NCBI RefSeq assembly: GCF_029689945.1
Contig: NZ_CP121451.1
Coordinates: 5,642,001-5,706,000 of the forward strand
Direction of reading: 5' to 3'
DNA from: Paenibacillus amylolyticus
Lineage (GTDB): Bacteria; Bacillota; Bacilli; Paenibacillales; Paenibacillaceae
Length of the DNA: 64,000 nucleotides
In this document: positions 45,561 to 55,365 of the stretch, piece by piece
Layout of the letters: each line of letters starts with the position of its first letter
Numbering within the stretch: position 1 is the first letter of the stretch
Program-made: the position numbers and the translations under genes
The notes under the pieces: generated by a model
Databases searched by the model: none
What the model was told of the DNA's origin: nothing
What the model saw: only the letters and a program-made list of their open reading frames with translations

Positions 45561-46984
45561 TTAAGCTTCGATCTTCTCGACCGTTTCCAGAAGGGCCTTT
45601 TCCCCGCCAACATTTCCCGGAAACACGATATACGGGATACCATTGAATTTGGCTTCATTCCCTGTCAACCATACCGGAATACCTGCAGCCACCTGACCCA
45701 GTACCCTCGCTTTGCGTATGGCCAGACCTTTCGTTGCCACATCACTGGATGTAATGCCACCTTTGGCAATAATGAACTTTGGCACGACCTCAAGGGATTG
45801 CACAATCTCGACCAAAGCTGACGACACCGTCTGACTGATCTTGAAATTCCCCTCATGTCCTTCAACTGTGATGAGCTTGCGACTGCTGTATACAACAACA
45901 TTGTTGCCCTGCGCAAGCTGCCTGTTCGCTTCCCCAATGACTCGTCGAATCTCCTCGATATATCCCTCCGGGGTTAGTACACGCTCCACATCAATCTCCA
46001 GACTTATGATGCCCGGAAAAGTAAGCAGTTGTTCCAGTTGTCGGGTTGTCTTCTGCACATAGGAACCGACAACAATGATTCCGCCATGTTGTTCCTGTCC
46101 GCTTGCGATCAACTGTTCTTTAGGCAGAAATGGCTGATCCGGGATACCCGCATATGATTTGACAAAGGAGGCCGCCGTCCGGAAGATAAATGCTTTTCCC
46201 TCATCCTCCGCTTGCAGCAAAGCCAGAGACAGTACATCCATGTCTGCATAAGAGAGCGCATTCACAATGATCGGTACATTGCCTTCGGCTTTTAACAAAA
46301 TTGCTTTGACCACCTCGGTACCTTGACGAATCTCCTCCAGTGAGATGGTAAGGCACTGACTAGCCTGAATACGGCCGGAAGTCTTCTCTTCGACCCATGC
46401 TGGCAGATCACCATGCTCGTACCCGAATACCTTATCCCTGGCAAATTCCGTCTCATGTACTGGAATCAACTGTTCACCTTCGACCATATAATGCGTGTTG
46501 CCGATTGTGACCCGCCCTGCCTCAAAGAATGCCGGAATGATCAGTTGACCGTCATACGCTCGTCCGCTAACCCGGGCCACTTCTTCAGCCAGTACATCCG
46601 TCTCCAGCGGATAGTACCCACGCAGCATGGAGTCACTGCGACTTACAAAAGTGAAACTCGTTCCTTCCTCTGCGGCAACCTCTTGCACATTGCGGGCAAT
46701 CTCCCGATTAATACGTTCTGCTGTCGCTACATCCAGCCCTCGTGTATTGGTCAGAATATAGAATAACGATTCGGTGGATCGAAATGCTTCCTGCAACAGC
46801 GGTTTGTCCCACTGTGTCAACACATCAATATCATGAACCGTCTGTACACCGGTTGGGTCATCATCCAATACGATAATTTTGTGAGCTCTCGCATCATGCA
46901 ATTGTTTAATCTGTCTTCGCAATGCTTCAGAAGAGTTGTCCGTCCGAAGAGCTGCGGGATATCCGATAACGTTTGATAGGTCAT
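45561..46984 (-). CDS. Four-carbon acid sugar kinase (DUF1537: OtnK/DtnK type), one frameshift
   Basis: About 475 residues. The N-terminal domain has HKIIVLDDDPTGVQTVHDIDVLT, TNTRGLDVATAE and SRSDSMLRGYYPLETDVL for substrate binding. The C-terminal nucleotide-binding domain has VVGSYVQKTTRQLEQL, IIAKGGITSSDVATKGL and FNGIPYIVFPGNVGG. The family phosphorylates 3-oxo-tetronate or threonate at O4. The good start is the ATG at 46984 after GAGGTGGAG, which reads MTYQTLSDIP; one base is missing in the G run at 46956-46958 (plus strand), after which the frame continues as AALRTDNSSEALRRQ. It lies 52 bases downstream of the dehydrogenase gene. Confidence 0.88.
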
Positions 46985-47036
46985 GTCTCTCCACCTCATA
47001 TCTATATCTATTTTCATTTTTTCTGTTTTTAATTTT

Positions 47037-47933
47037 TTATTGGGTCCGCTTCACTTCTACACCTGCGAGTTTCTCAAAGTACTGAACAATCCCGCCATGG
47101 TCATCAGCGGCTTTACCATCAATTTTCAGTGCATGGAAGATCTCCAGCAATTGACTGCTGAGCGGTAAAGGAACTCCGATATCATGCGCCGTTTCCATCA
47201 CATTGGTCATGTCTTTGAGGTTAATATCGATCCGTCCGCCAGCGACAAAGTTACGATCCAGAATGAGTGGCACTTTCGCATCCAGTACCGCACTTCCAGC
47301 AAGCCCGCTGCGGATCGCCTGATACATTTTCTCCACATCGATACCAGCCTTCGCTGCAAAAACAAGTGCTTCGGACATGGCGGCAATATTCAGGTTCACG
47401 ATAATCTGATTCGCCAACTTGGCTGTTGCACCCGAACCGTTATCACCCACTCGGGTTACATCTTGTCCTACCACTTGCAGTATCTCTTTCACAGATTCAA
47501 ATATCATTTCATTGCCACCCACCATAATGGCAAGTGTGCCGTCTATTGCTTTGGGTTCCCCACCACTAACGGGCGCATCCAGCATATACAACCCTGATTG
47601 GGATACAAGCTGAGCCAGCTCTTTGGAAACGACCGGCGAGATCGAACTCATATCAATAATGATACTTCCCGTGTTGGCTCCTGCCAGCACGCCTTGTTCA
47701 CTTGTGATAACGCTGCGAACATGCTCCGAATTGGGCAGTATCGTGAAGATGACATCGCTATGCTCAGCGACCTCTTTTGGTGATGCCGCTCCTCGCGCTC
47801 CCGCATCAGCCAATGACATCACAGCCGTTTGATTAATATCGTATACGCTTACATCATAACCCGCCCGGATCAGGTTCAATGACATAGGACGTCCCATAAT
47901 ACCGAGTCCAATAAATCCAATTCGTTTCTTCAT
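47037..47933 (-). CDS. Beta-hydroxyacid dehydrogenase (LtnD/GarR type)
   Basis: A 298-residue NAD-dependent dehydrogenase. GFIGLGIMGRPMSLNLIRAGYDVSVYDI is the Rossmann motif, MLDAPVSGGEPKAIDGTLAIMVGG the substrate-binding signature, and GDNGSGATAKLANQIIVNLNIAAMSEAL holds the catalytic Lys. In this genomic setting it most likely oxidises L-threonate or D-erythronate at C2 for the kinase downstream, rather than tartronate semialdehyde, but both are possible. GGAGGG precedes the ATG. First gene of the operon, with a cre-like site and GntR-type operators upstream. Confidence 0.87.
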   Translation of the reverse strand: MKKRIGFIGLGIMGRPMSLNLIRAGYDVSVYDINQTAVMSLADAGARGAASPKEVAEHSDVIFTILPNSEHVRSVITSEQGVLAGANTGSIIIDMSSISPVVSKELAQLVSQSGLYMLDAPVSGGEPKAIDGTLAIMVGGNEMIFESVKEILQVVGQDVTRVGDNGSGATAKLANQIIVNLNIAAMSEALVFAAKAGIDVEKMYQAIRSGLAGSAVLDAKVPLILDRNFVAGGRIDINLKDMTNVMETAHDIGVPLPLSSQLLEIFHALKIDGKAADDHGGIVQYFEKLAGVEVKRTQ

Positions 47934-47973
47934 CTTGCAATCCCTCCAGCCTGAATTCTTCGCTTTTTGCTCT

Positions 47974-47987
47974 TGTAATCGCTATCA
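47974..47987 (-). promoter_or_regulatory. cre-like CcpA site
   Basis: TGTAATCGCTATCA fits the cre consensus TGWNANCGNTNWCA at every defined position. It lies 40 bases before the dehydrogenase start, between the GntR-type sites and the gene, where CcpA would act as a roadblock. Confidence 0.55.
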
Positions 47988-48006
47988 TTGCTGTTCACAT
48001 TCGTTA

Positions 48007-48037
48007 TTGTACACAACATTTTAATTTTTGTATACAA
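48007..48037. promoter_or_regulatory. Paired GntR/FCD-type operators
   Basis: TTGTACACAA (48007-48016) and the perfect palindrome TTGTATACAA (48028-48037), 21 bases centre to centre, i.e. two helix turns. This is the half-site type of many FCD GntR regulators and lies in the 200-base divergent region of the regulator and the catabolic operon. Confidence 0.6.
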
Positions 48038-48133
48038 TTTTATCATTTATGTATCCTAAAATTAAAATTCAGGTTTATATCTGGTTGTTTATTGCCTTCA
48101 TTTTCGCTAAAGTAAAGGGAGAGGTGAAATACA

Positions 48134-48754
48134 ATGCAACCAAGTACGGACAAGTCCCGGCCAGCTTATCAGCAGGCCTATGAAGTGCTGCGGGACATGA
48201 TTTTGCAAGGCACCCTTTCTCCAGGAACCAAACTTGTGGAAGAGAAGCTGGCAACTGATCTGAATGTCAGTCGAACCCCGATCCGAGAATCCATCCGCCG
48301 CCTGGAACAGGAAGGATTAGTCGTGAACAAACGGGTCGTCAAGCTTACCGAGACGGATCTGAGAAATACGTTTGAATTACGGAAGTTACTGGAGGGACAT
48401 GCCGCACAATGCGCTGCTGCCTTCTTATCAGCACAGGAAGTGACAGCTCTTGAGCATTGTGTGCACGCGGGACATACTGGAAGCAAGGAAGAGATCATGG
48501 AAGCCAATAAAGAGTTTCACGAAATTATCATGCGTGCAAGCAATAATGCATTGATGATTGATCTGTTCGACAAAATGCAATCCGTCATTTATCTATTCCG
48601 CCAGACAGTGGTATATTATCAGCGCCCCTTCCTCATTGAAGAACATCATCAGATTTGCGAAGCGATCAAGGCACATGACGGTCAGACTGCGGAACGACTG
48701 ATGAAAGAGCACCTGCAATCCGATCTGGAATTCTGTCTTCATTTGATCCGATAA
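48134..48754 (+). CDS. GntR family (FCD) transcriptional regulator
   Basis: A 206-residue regulator. The N-terminal winged helix AYEVLRDMILQGTLSPGTKLVEEKLATDLNVSRTPIRESIRRLEQEGLV is the GntR signature. The C-terminal FCD helical domain has Asp/His metal-ligand positions in FELRKLLEGHAAQCAA, NKEFHEIIMRASNN and EEHHQICEAIKAHD. It is divergent from the sugar-acid operon and most likely represses it until a pathway sugar acid binds. GGAGAGG precedes the ATG. Confidence 0.9.
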   Translation: MQPSTDKSRPAYQQAYEVLRDMILQGTLSPGTKLVEEKLATDLNVSRTPIRESIRRLEQEGLVVNKRVVKLTETDLRNTFELRKLLEGHAAQCAAAFLSAQEVTALEHCVHAGHTGSKEEIMEANKEFHEIIMRASNNALMIDLFDKMQSVIYLFRQTVVYYQRPFLIEEHHQICEAIKAHDGQTAERLMKEHLQSDLEFCLHLIR

Positions 48755-48791
48755 CCAGATTCATGGATGGTTGGACCATCTCACATATGTA

Positions 48792-48824
48792 TAAAGACGT
48801 GACCGCATGGGGTCACGTCTTTTT
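48792..48824 (+). terminator. Intrinsic terminator of the GntR gene
   Basis: AGACGTGACC gcatg GGTCACGTCT stem followed by T6. Confidence 0.9.
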
Positions 48825-48925
48825 TATCGTTTGTCCTTCATATTATCCAGGCCTTGATTCATAGGTGTAAACATAACGATACCATATCGCGTATGACATG
48901 CTACTGAATCTGGAGGGATTACGTC

Positions 48926-50087
48926 ATGACCAAAGGACAGCAACCGAACGAAAAACCATTTATCATCCCGCAACCTATTCGCAGTGATGGCGCCGGCGGA
49001 CCTGATCTGGGACCCGAGACATCATGAGAGATATACAGAACCCCGATATGCTGGTACCTCCAGCAACCGATAACGGGTTATTGCCCAATCTGAGAATGTC
49101 TTTTTCCGATACCCATATGCAATTGAATCATGGGGGTTGGTCACGTGAAATCACCGTACGGGATCTCCCTGTTGCCACCACACTGGCTGGCGTGAATATG
49201 AGCCTGACACCGGGAGGTGTACGGGAATTGCACTGGCATCAACAATCCGAGTGGGCCTATATGATCTGGGGGACGGCACGAATCACTTCGGTAGATCAGA
49301 ACGGACGCAACTTTATTGCGGATGTCGGTCCTGGCGATCTCTGGTTTTCCCCAAAGGTCTGCCCCATTCCATCCAGGGACTGGAGGAAGGTTGTGAATTT
49401 CTGCTTGTGTTTGACGACGGGTCCTTCTCCGATCTGAATACGTTATCCATATCCGATTGGTTTGCCCACACGCCACCAGAGGTTTTGTCTGTCAATTTCG
49501 GCGTGCCCGAATCCGCTTTTCAATCCATGCCGAAGGAACAGGTGTACATATTTCAGGATACTGTTCCGGGTTCCATCGAGAGCCAGGAAGTTCAGTCCCC
49601 ATATGGTACCGTCCCTCTCACATTCAAGCACCGTTTGCTGGCCCAGGAGCCACTCATCACACCCGGAGGAAGCGTGCGGATTGTCGACTCCACCAACTTC
49701 CCCATCTCAACTACCGTTGCAGCCGCACTCGTTGAGATTCGCCCCGGTGCCATGCGTGAACTGCACTGGCATCCCAATGCAGATGAATGGCAATATTATC
49801 TGACAGGACAAGGAAGAATGACCGTCTTTGGAGGCAATGGCATTGCTCGTACATTTGATTATCGGGCTGGAGATGTCGGATATGTTCCTGTAGCCATGGG
49901 TCACTATATCCAGAATACCGGCATGGATACGTTATGGTTTTTGGAAATATTCCGAAGTGATCGATTCGAGGATGTATCGCTGAATCAGTGGATGGCGTTA
50001 ACCCATCGGGATTTGGTTCGTGACAATCTGAATGCACCGCCTGAATTGCTCGATGCCTTGCGTAAAGTAAAATGGCCTGTGGTCTAA
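48926..50087 (+). CDS. oxdC: Bicupin oxalate decarboxylase-like protein, two frameshifts
   Basis: 387 residues after repair, with two cupin domains each able to bind Mn. First site: [14 protein letters not shown] (H103, H105, E109) and FPKGLPHS (H148). Second site: [17 protein letters not shown] and [13 protein letters not shown], with FLEIF supplying the late Glu. B. subtilis OxdC turns oxalate into formate and CO2, using a lid motif SENS with the catalytic Glu; here the lid reads SDLN (residues 169-172). Breaks are at 49013-49015 (so that GP continues as [10 protein letters not shown]) and 49345-49348 ([10 protein letters not shown]). No signal peptide. The ATG at 48926 follows GGAGGG. An alcohol dehydrogenase gene follows. 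Confidence 0.87.
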
Positions 50088-50165
50088 TTTAGCATGTACC
50101 TCTATCATTTCTGTTGAAGATGGGTAATTGTAATAGAATCCCACAATATAAGGAGGAATATGAAG

Positions 50166-51305
50166 ATGAGAGCCGTTACGTTTCAGGGACTGAAGGATAT
50201 TCAAGTCAAAGAGGTTGAAGATCCCGTACTGCAACAGAAGGATGATATTATCGTTCGTATTACTTCCACAGCCATATGTGGTTCCGATTTGCATATCTAT
50301 CAGGGCGCTCTGCCTGCTGCCAAAGATTACGTTATCGGCCATGAACCGATGGGCATTGTAGAAGAAGTAGGTCCGGAAGTGACACGTGTGAAGAAGGGGG
50401 ACCGTGTAGTCCTGCCTTTTAACATCGCATGTGGTGAATGCTTCTATTGTAATCATGACATGGAGAGCCAGTGTGACAATTCCAATGGCAATCCGGATAT
50501 TCATACAGGTGGTTATTTTGGATTCACCGAACGCTACGGAAATCATCCCGGAGGTCAGGCAGAATTATTGCGTGTTCCCTACGGGAACTTCACTCCGTTT
50601 GTAATTCCGGAATCCTGTGAACTGGAAGACGAAGCTTTATTGTTCCTGTCCGATGTACTTCCAACCGCTTACTGGAGTGTCGAGAATGCCGGAGTTAAAC
50701 CGGGAGATACGGTCACGGTACTCGGTAGCGGCCCTATTGGGCTGATGACGCAGAAGTTCGCCTGGATGAAAGGTGCCAAACGCGTTATTGCTGTGGATCG
50801 CCTGCCTTATCGACTGGAAAAGGCCAAACGCCTGAACGATGCAGAAATATTTAATTTTGAAGATTATGATGATATGGGTGAGCACATTCGTGAGATTACA
50901 CAAGGCGGGACGGACGTTGTTATCGACTGTGTAGGGATGGATGGCAAAAAGAACATGCTGGAAGAAATCGGACAGAAGCTGAAACTTCATGGCGGTTCAC
51001 TGAGTGCGATCGAAATCGGCATGAAAGCAATCCGCAAATTCGGTACACTCCAGCTTACGGGTGTATATGGCTCTTCCTACAACATGTTCCCACTAGGCAA
51101 TCTGTTTGAACGCAATATCAATCTGAAAATGGGACAAGCTCCTGTTATCCATTATATGCCTGAATTATTCCGTAAAATCACTGCTGGTGAATTTGATCCA
51201 ACCGAGATCATCTCCCATCGAATTCCATTGGAGAATGCAAGCGAAGCATATCGCATTTTCAATGATCATGAAGACGAATGTACCAAAGTCATACTCAAAC
51301 CCTGA
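50166..51305 (+). CDS. Zinc-dependent alcohol dehydrogenase (AdhB-like)
   Basis: A 379-residue medium-chain dehydrogenase. Catalytic zinc: Cys in STAICGSDLHIYQG and His-Glu in VIGHEPMGIVEEVG. Structural zinc cysteines are in NIACGECFYCNHDMESQC. The Rossmann loop is VTVLGSGPIGLMTQKFAWMKGAKRVIAVD. The whole sequence is close to the B. subtilis protein annotated AdhB and to glutathione-independent formaldehyde dehydrogenases. The ATG at 50166 is 9 bases after AGGAGG; the ATG at 50160 is too close. It follows the oxalate decarboxylase gene by about 80 bases and could share its transcript. Confidence 0.9.
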   Translation: MRAVTFQGLKDIQVKEVEDPVLQQKDDIIVRITSTAICGSDLHIYQGALPAAKDYVIGHEPMGIVEEVGPEVTRVKKGDRVVLPFNIACGECFYCNHDMESQCDNSNGNPDIHTGGYFGFTERYGNHPGGQAELLRVPYGNFTPFVIPESCELEDEALLFLSDVLPTAYWSVENAGVKPGDTVTVLGSGPIGLMTQKFAWMKGAKRVIAVDRLPYRLEKAKRLNDAEIFNFEDYDDMGEHIREITQGGTDVVIDCVGMDGKKNMLEEIGQKLKLHGGSLSAIEIGMKAIRKFGTLQLTGVYGSSYNMFPLGNLFERNINLKMGQAPVIHYMPELFRKITAGEFDPTEIISHRIPLENASEAYRIFNDHEDECTKVILKP

Positions 51306-51341
51306 TCGGTCCTGTCGATTTAAATATGCAAAATAAAAATA

Positions 51342-51385
51342 AACAAGCAGAACTACCTGTTCAAGGTACTCTGCTTGTTTTGTTT
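51342..51385. terminator. Terminator between convergent genes
   Basis: AACAAGCAGA / TCTGCTTGTT stem with an 18-base loop that itself pairs, followed by TTGTTTT. Confidence 0.75.
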
Positions 51386-51411
51386 TTATTTTGATGGATT
51401 AGTTTACACAT

Positions 51412-52200
51412 TCAGGCATGATCCGGTTTAATCGCTTGGAAATACATACTTTCTCCTTGGAAGCTGATGAGCTGCCCTTGCTCTGACACCTCAAAGTTAA
51501 AAAATTTGCGGATGACGGATGGGGCACTGAGCATACTTGCTTTAAGCACCTCTCTCTCCCGCTCAGGGAGCGCTGCACGGTTAGACCATTCATCAAAGTT
51601 AAAGCGCTTCTGGAAGGAAACCATTGTTTCCATTCGGAAGCCTGCATACTCCAGCATATGAATCCATTCCGCTTTGCGCCACGCCCGAACATGGCTTGCA
51701 TCCCGGCACTTCTCCACTTCATTGTAAAACTGGTCATACTCATCACGCTCAGGTGCCACGTTATCAATCAATAACAACCTGCCACCAATCTTCAGCACTC
51801 GTAGTGCTTCATGAACAAACGCAGAAACGTCCGGAAAATGATGAGCGGCGATTCGGCAGGTCACAAGATCAAAGGAATCATCGTCGAATGGCAGCTTCTC
51901 TGCATCCCCTGCTACAAAATCCACATTATGGTGTCCATTTCCCTGGATAAATTGTTCAGCAACCTGAAGCATTTCTTCCGTAAGATCCAGCGCTGTCACC
52001 CGCTGAACAAGTGGCGCCAAAGCATTCGCGACATGCCCTCCTCCAGTAGCAATATCCAGCACGTTCATATCCGAAGTGGCTTGAGATGAAGCCACGAGCA
52101 GCGCAAGATCCTCACCTTGTGCATGTCCCGCACTCGTCACGTATTTCCCTGCATTTTTCGCAAACTGCTTCTGCACCTGACTTTTGATTACATCAGACAT
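51412..52200 (-). CDS. Class I SAM-dependent methyltransferase (UbiE/YcgJ-like)
   Basis: About 262 residues. MNVLDIATGGGHVANALAPLVQRVTALDLTEEML is the SAM site with the acidic ribose contact, then VAGDAEKLPFDDDSFDLVTCRIAAHHFPD and EALRVLKIGGRLLLID, the usual motifs II and III. The C-terminal 100 residues form a substrate lid. It resembles quinone/small-molecule methyltransferases but no substrate is suggested by neighbours. The ATG at 52200 follows AGGAGGAATTCAA. Confidence 0.85.
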   Translation of the reverse strand: MSDVIKSQVQKQFAKNAGKYVTSAGHAQGEDLALLVASSQATSDMNVLDIATGGGHVANALAPLVQRVTALDLTEEMLQVAEQFIQGNGHHNVDFVAGDAEKLPFDDDSFDLVTCRIAAHHFPDVSAFVHEALRVLKIGGRLLLIDNVAPERDEYDQFYNEVEKCRDASHVRAWRKAEWIHMLEYAGFRMETMVSFQKRFNFDEWSNRAALPEREREVLKASMLSAPSVIRKFFNFEVSEQGQLISFQGESMYFQAIKPDHA

Positions 52201-52341
52201 TTGAATTCCTCCTGCACAAGTTCCAATAGATGAAACCATGTTTCATATTATATTTCATTTTACCACATCTTCGTAGGAATGCTAAATAAGCATTTTACAC
52301 AAATTCAGAGGCAACTTTCCACCACCTGACCAAAAGATGAA

Positions 52342-52378
52342 ATAAAAAACACCCCCAAGTGAATTTCACCCAGGAGAT
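52342..52378 (-). terminator. Terminator of the fructose operon
   Basis: Hairpin built on ACATCTCC-tGGGTGAAATTCACtTGGGGGTGT followed by T6 on the minus strand, directly after fruA. Confidence 0.7.
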
Positions 52379-52391
52379 GTTTCTTATATTG

Positions 52392-54359
52392 TTATTTCAC
52401 AAGTGTTGGTGCTTTCTTCCACAGTCCAAGGATCAGACCTGAGATCACAGCACCAATGGCAACGGCCAGCAGGAACAATAATGCGTGGTTCGCCAGTGCA
52501 GCAACAAAGATCCCGCCGTGCGGAGCTGGTACATTAATGCTCCACAGTTGTGTCAATCCGCCAGCAACAGCAGAACCCAGAATACAAGAAGTCAATACAC
52601 GCAACGGATCAGCCGCAGCAAATGGAATTGCACCTTCCGTAATGAAAGACAATCCAAGGACGTAGTTGGTCAGTCCCGATTTACGTTCTTGCTCTGTGAA
52701 TTTCGATTTGAAGAACGTTGTTGCAAGGGCAATCGCCAGTGGAGGTGCCATACCACCTGCCATAACTGCTGCCATCCATGCACCGTCTGTGTTACCACTG
52801 GATGTGAATACCCCGATCGCGAACGTATATGCCGCTTTGTTGAACGGTCCGCCCATATCGATCGCCATCATGCCACCAAGCAACAAACCAAGCAATACTT
52901 TATTTCCTGTTCCCAGATTACCAAGTGCATCTACAAGCCATGTGTTCAGGGAACCAAAGATTGGATCGAAGACGTAGAAACTGATTGCACCCACGATCAG
53001 CAAACCGAATACCGGATACAGCAAGATTGGTTTCAAGCCATCAATCGCTTTTGGCAATCCTTTGAACGCCTTACGAAGACCAATAACGACATAACCCGCC
53101 AGGAAACCGGCTGCCAAACCACCAATGAAACCGGCGTTTGAGTTAACCGCCATCAATCCACCGACCATACCAGGCATCAGGGCTGGACGATCACCAATAC
53201 TCATCGCGATGAATCCGGCCAATACCGGAATCAGGAAGTGGAATGCACCTGTTCCGCCACCAATGGTTTGAAGCAGTTGTACAATCGGATTATCAGGACT
53301 GGCAATCTGTTCGAACAGGAAGGAGATCGCAAGCAGGATACCACCACCTACAACAAATGGCAGCATATGCGAGATTCCGTTCATCAGATCTTTATAGATT
53401 TTGCTGCCTACGCTGATCTTGCCCTCGCTTGCATTCTCTTCCTTGGTATTACCACCTTGACTGCGATAAATCGGTGCATCGCCATTAACTGCCTTGCGAA
53501 TCAGCTCTTCAGATTTGCGGATGCCATCGCTCACCGGTCTTTGCAATACCGGTTTGCCATCGAAACGTGCCATCTCCACGTTTTTGTCTGCGGCAACGAT
53601 AACCCCTTTGGCGCGGGCAATCTCATCAGCCGTCAGGACATTTTGTGCTCCTTCGGAACCGTTGGTCTCCACACGAATATTGATGCCCATTTCCTGAGCT
53701 TTCTTTTTGAGTGCATCTTCAGCCATAAACGTATGTGCTATGCCTGTTGGACAGGCAGTAACCGCAACAACAAAATCTTCCGAATTGGCGTTACCTACGA
53801 TCACACCGGAAGTATTCTGCTGTTGACTGCCCGTGGAGCCTGATGCGGTAGCCGCTGCTCTTTCAGCTTTTGCTTTCTCTTTGGCAGCTTCTTGCTCAGC
53901 TGCTTCTGCCTGTTTGGCATCAAACAACGCGCTTACTTCTGCAGGTGTATCTGTATTCATCAATTGTGAGATGAAATCGCTATCAATCAGCAACCTGGAA
54001 AGAGCTGCAAGCGTACGCAGATGGGTATTACCTGCGCCTTCTGGAGCCGCAATCATGAAGAACACATGCGCTGGTTGATCATCCAATGCTTCAAAATCAA
54101 GCCCTTTTCTGCTCTTGGCAAATACAACCGTTGGTTCATTTACCGCTGTTGTCTTCGCATGTGGCATCGCGATTCCGCCGCCGATCCCCGTACTGGACTC
54201 AGCTTCTCTTTTATAGATCATTTCCTTGAACAGAACAGGATCATTAATACGTCCGCTTTGGTTCAGGCTTGCAATTAGTTCATCAATAGCCTCATCTTTG
54301 GTTGTGGCTTGCAGGTCCATGATCATCGTTTCCTGGATCATCAAGTCTGTTATTCTCAT
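52392..54359 (-). CDS. fruA: PTS fructose transporter subunit IIABC (FruA)
   Basis: A 655-residue fusion. Residues 1-145: EIIA with the phospho-His67 in GIGGGIAMPHAKT. An Ala/Glu-rich linker follows, then EIIB (about 200-300) with the phospho-Cys in VVAVTACPTGIAHTF. Then EIIC with about nine membrane segments, including IGDRPALMPGMVGGLMAVNSNAG and GGMMAIDMGGPFNKAAYTF. It imports fructose as fructose-1-phosphate. Third gene of fruR-fruK-fruA, 92 bases after fruK, with a terminator behind it. GGGAG precedes the ATG. Confidence 0.95.
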   Translation of the reverse strand: MRITDLMIQETMIMDLQATTKDEAIDELIASLNQSGRINDPVLFKEMIYKREAESSTGIGGGIAMPHAKTTAVNEPTVVFAKSRKGLDFEALDDQPAHVFFMIAAPEGAGNTHLRTLAALSRLLIDSDFISQLMNTDTPAEVSALFDAKQAEAAEQEAAKEKAKAERAAATASGSTGSQQQNTSGVIVGNANSEDFVVAVTACPTGIAHTFMAEDALKKKAQEMGINIRVETNGSEGAQNVLTADEIARAKGVIVAADKNVEMARFDGKPVLQRPVSDGIRKSEELIRKAVNGDAPIYRSQGGNTKEENASEGKISVGSKIYKDLMNGISHMLPFVVGGGILLAISFLFEQIASPDNPIVQLLQTIGGGTGAFHFLIPVLAGFIAMSIGDRPALMPGMVGGLMAVNSNAGFIGGLAAGFLAGYVVIGLRKAFKGLPKAIDGLKPILLYPVFGLLIVGAISFYVFDPIFGSLNTWLVDALGNLGTGNKVLLGLLLGGMMAIDMGGPFNKAAYTFAIGVFTSSGNTDGAWMAAVMAGGMAPPLAIALATTFFKSKFTEQERKSGLTNYVLGLSFITEGAIPFAAADPLRVLTSCILGSAVAGGLTQLWSINVPAPHGGIFVAALANHALLFLLAVAIGAVISGLILGLWKKAPTLVK

Positions 54360-54451
54360 CTTGGTACACTCCCTTAGGTTCTATCGGCCTGCGATGGGCA
54401 GGCCTCAATACATTACAATTACATATAAGAAACTTATATATTGCCGTTAGA

Positions 54452-55363
54452 CTAGATCGTCGTAATGGTTACTTGATTGCGCAGTTCATCGATCAATTCA
54501 CGTGTTGCCAGATCATCCGAGAACGCAGTCGCGCTTCCAGATGCAACCCCTGTACGGAAGGCTTCCAGCAGATCACCGCTCCGCACATAGGTTCCTACGA
54601 ATCCGCCAATCATGGAGTCTCCGGCACCAACCGAGTTTCTCACCGTACCTTTTGGCACATTTGCATGATGAACTTCCGCTTGCGTAATGAACAGCGCACC
54701 CTCGCCTGCCATGGAGATCAATACATGTTTGGCACCGGCTTCCAGCAACTTGCGACCGTACAACACGAGTTGCTCACGAGTCTCAATGGTTACACCGAAC
54801 AGTTCAGCGAGTTCATGATGATTGGGTTTCACCAGCAACGGTGCATGTTCGAGAGCTTCCATTAATGCAGGACCAGTTGTATCAATCACAAATTCGGCTC
54901 CCGTTTGCTTGCAGACTTTAATGAGACGATCATAGAAATCTGTTCCAAGTGAAGGAGGTACACTTCCGGAGAGAATGACAATATCTCCTTTTTGCAATGA
55001 AGACAATTTGTGTAGCAACTGCTCTGCCTCTTCTGCACGTATGGCAGGCCCAAGACCATTAATCTCGGTCTCTTCTCCATGCTTCAGCTTGATATTAATG
55101 CGAGTATCGTCTGCAATCGTCACAAAATCGGTGAGAATGTGATCTTCCTGCAACTTGTCATTAATAAAACGTCCTGTGAATCCACCAAGGAAACCAATAG
55201 CCGTGTTATCCGCTCCAAGTTGATTCAGTATGCGAGAGACATTAATGCCTTTACCGCCCGGGAGCTTCAAATCCCGATTCATTCGATTCAATCCGCCAAG
55301 CTTCAGCTCATCGACTTCCACGATGTAATCAATGGACGGGTTAAGTGTTATCGTATATATCAT
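54452..55363 (-). CDS. fruK: 1-Phosphofructokinase FruK
   Basis: A 303-residue PfkB-family kinase turning fructose-1-phosphate into fructose-1,6-bisphosphate. MIYTITLNPSIDYIVEVDEL, LPGGKGINVSRILNQLG and the ATP-site signature VRNSVGAGDSMIGGFVGTYV with the catalytic Asp in GAGD are all present. It starts 2 bases after the fruR stop, so the two genes are coupled. Confidence 0.96.
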   Translation of the reverse strand: MIYTITLNPSIDYIVEVDELKLGGLNRMNRDLKLPGGKGINVSRILNQLGADNTAIGFLGGFTGRFINDKLQEDHILTDFVTIADDTRINIKLKHGEETEINGLGPAIRAEEAEQLLHKLSSLQKGDIVILSGSVPPSLGTDFYDRLIKVCKQTGAEFVIDTTGPALMEALEHAPLLVKPNHHELAELFGVTIETREQLVLYGRKLLEAGAKHVLISMAGEGALFITQAEVHHANVPKGTVRNSVGAGDSMIGGFVGTYVRSGDLLEAFRTGVASGSATAFSDDLATRELIDELRNQVTITTI

Positions 55364-55365
55364 TG

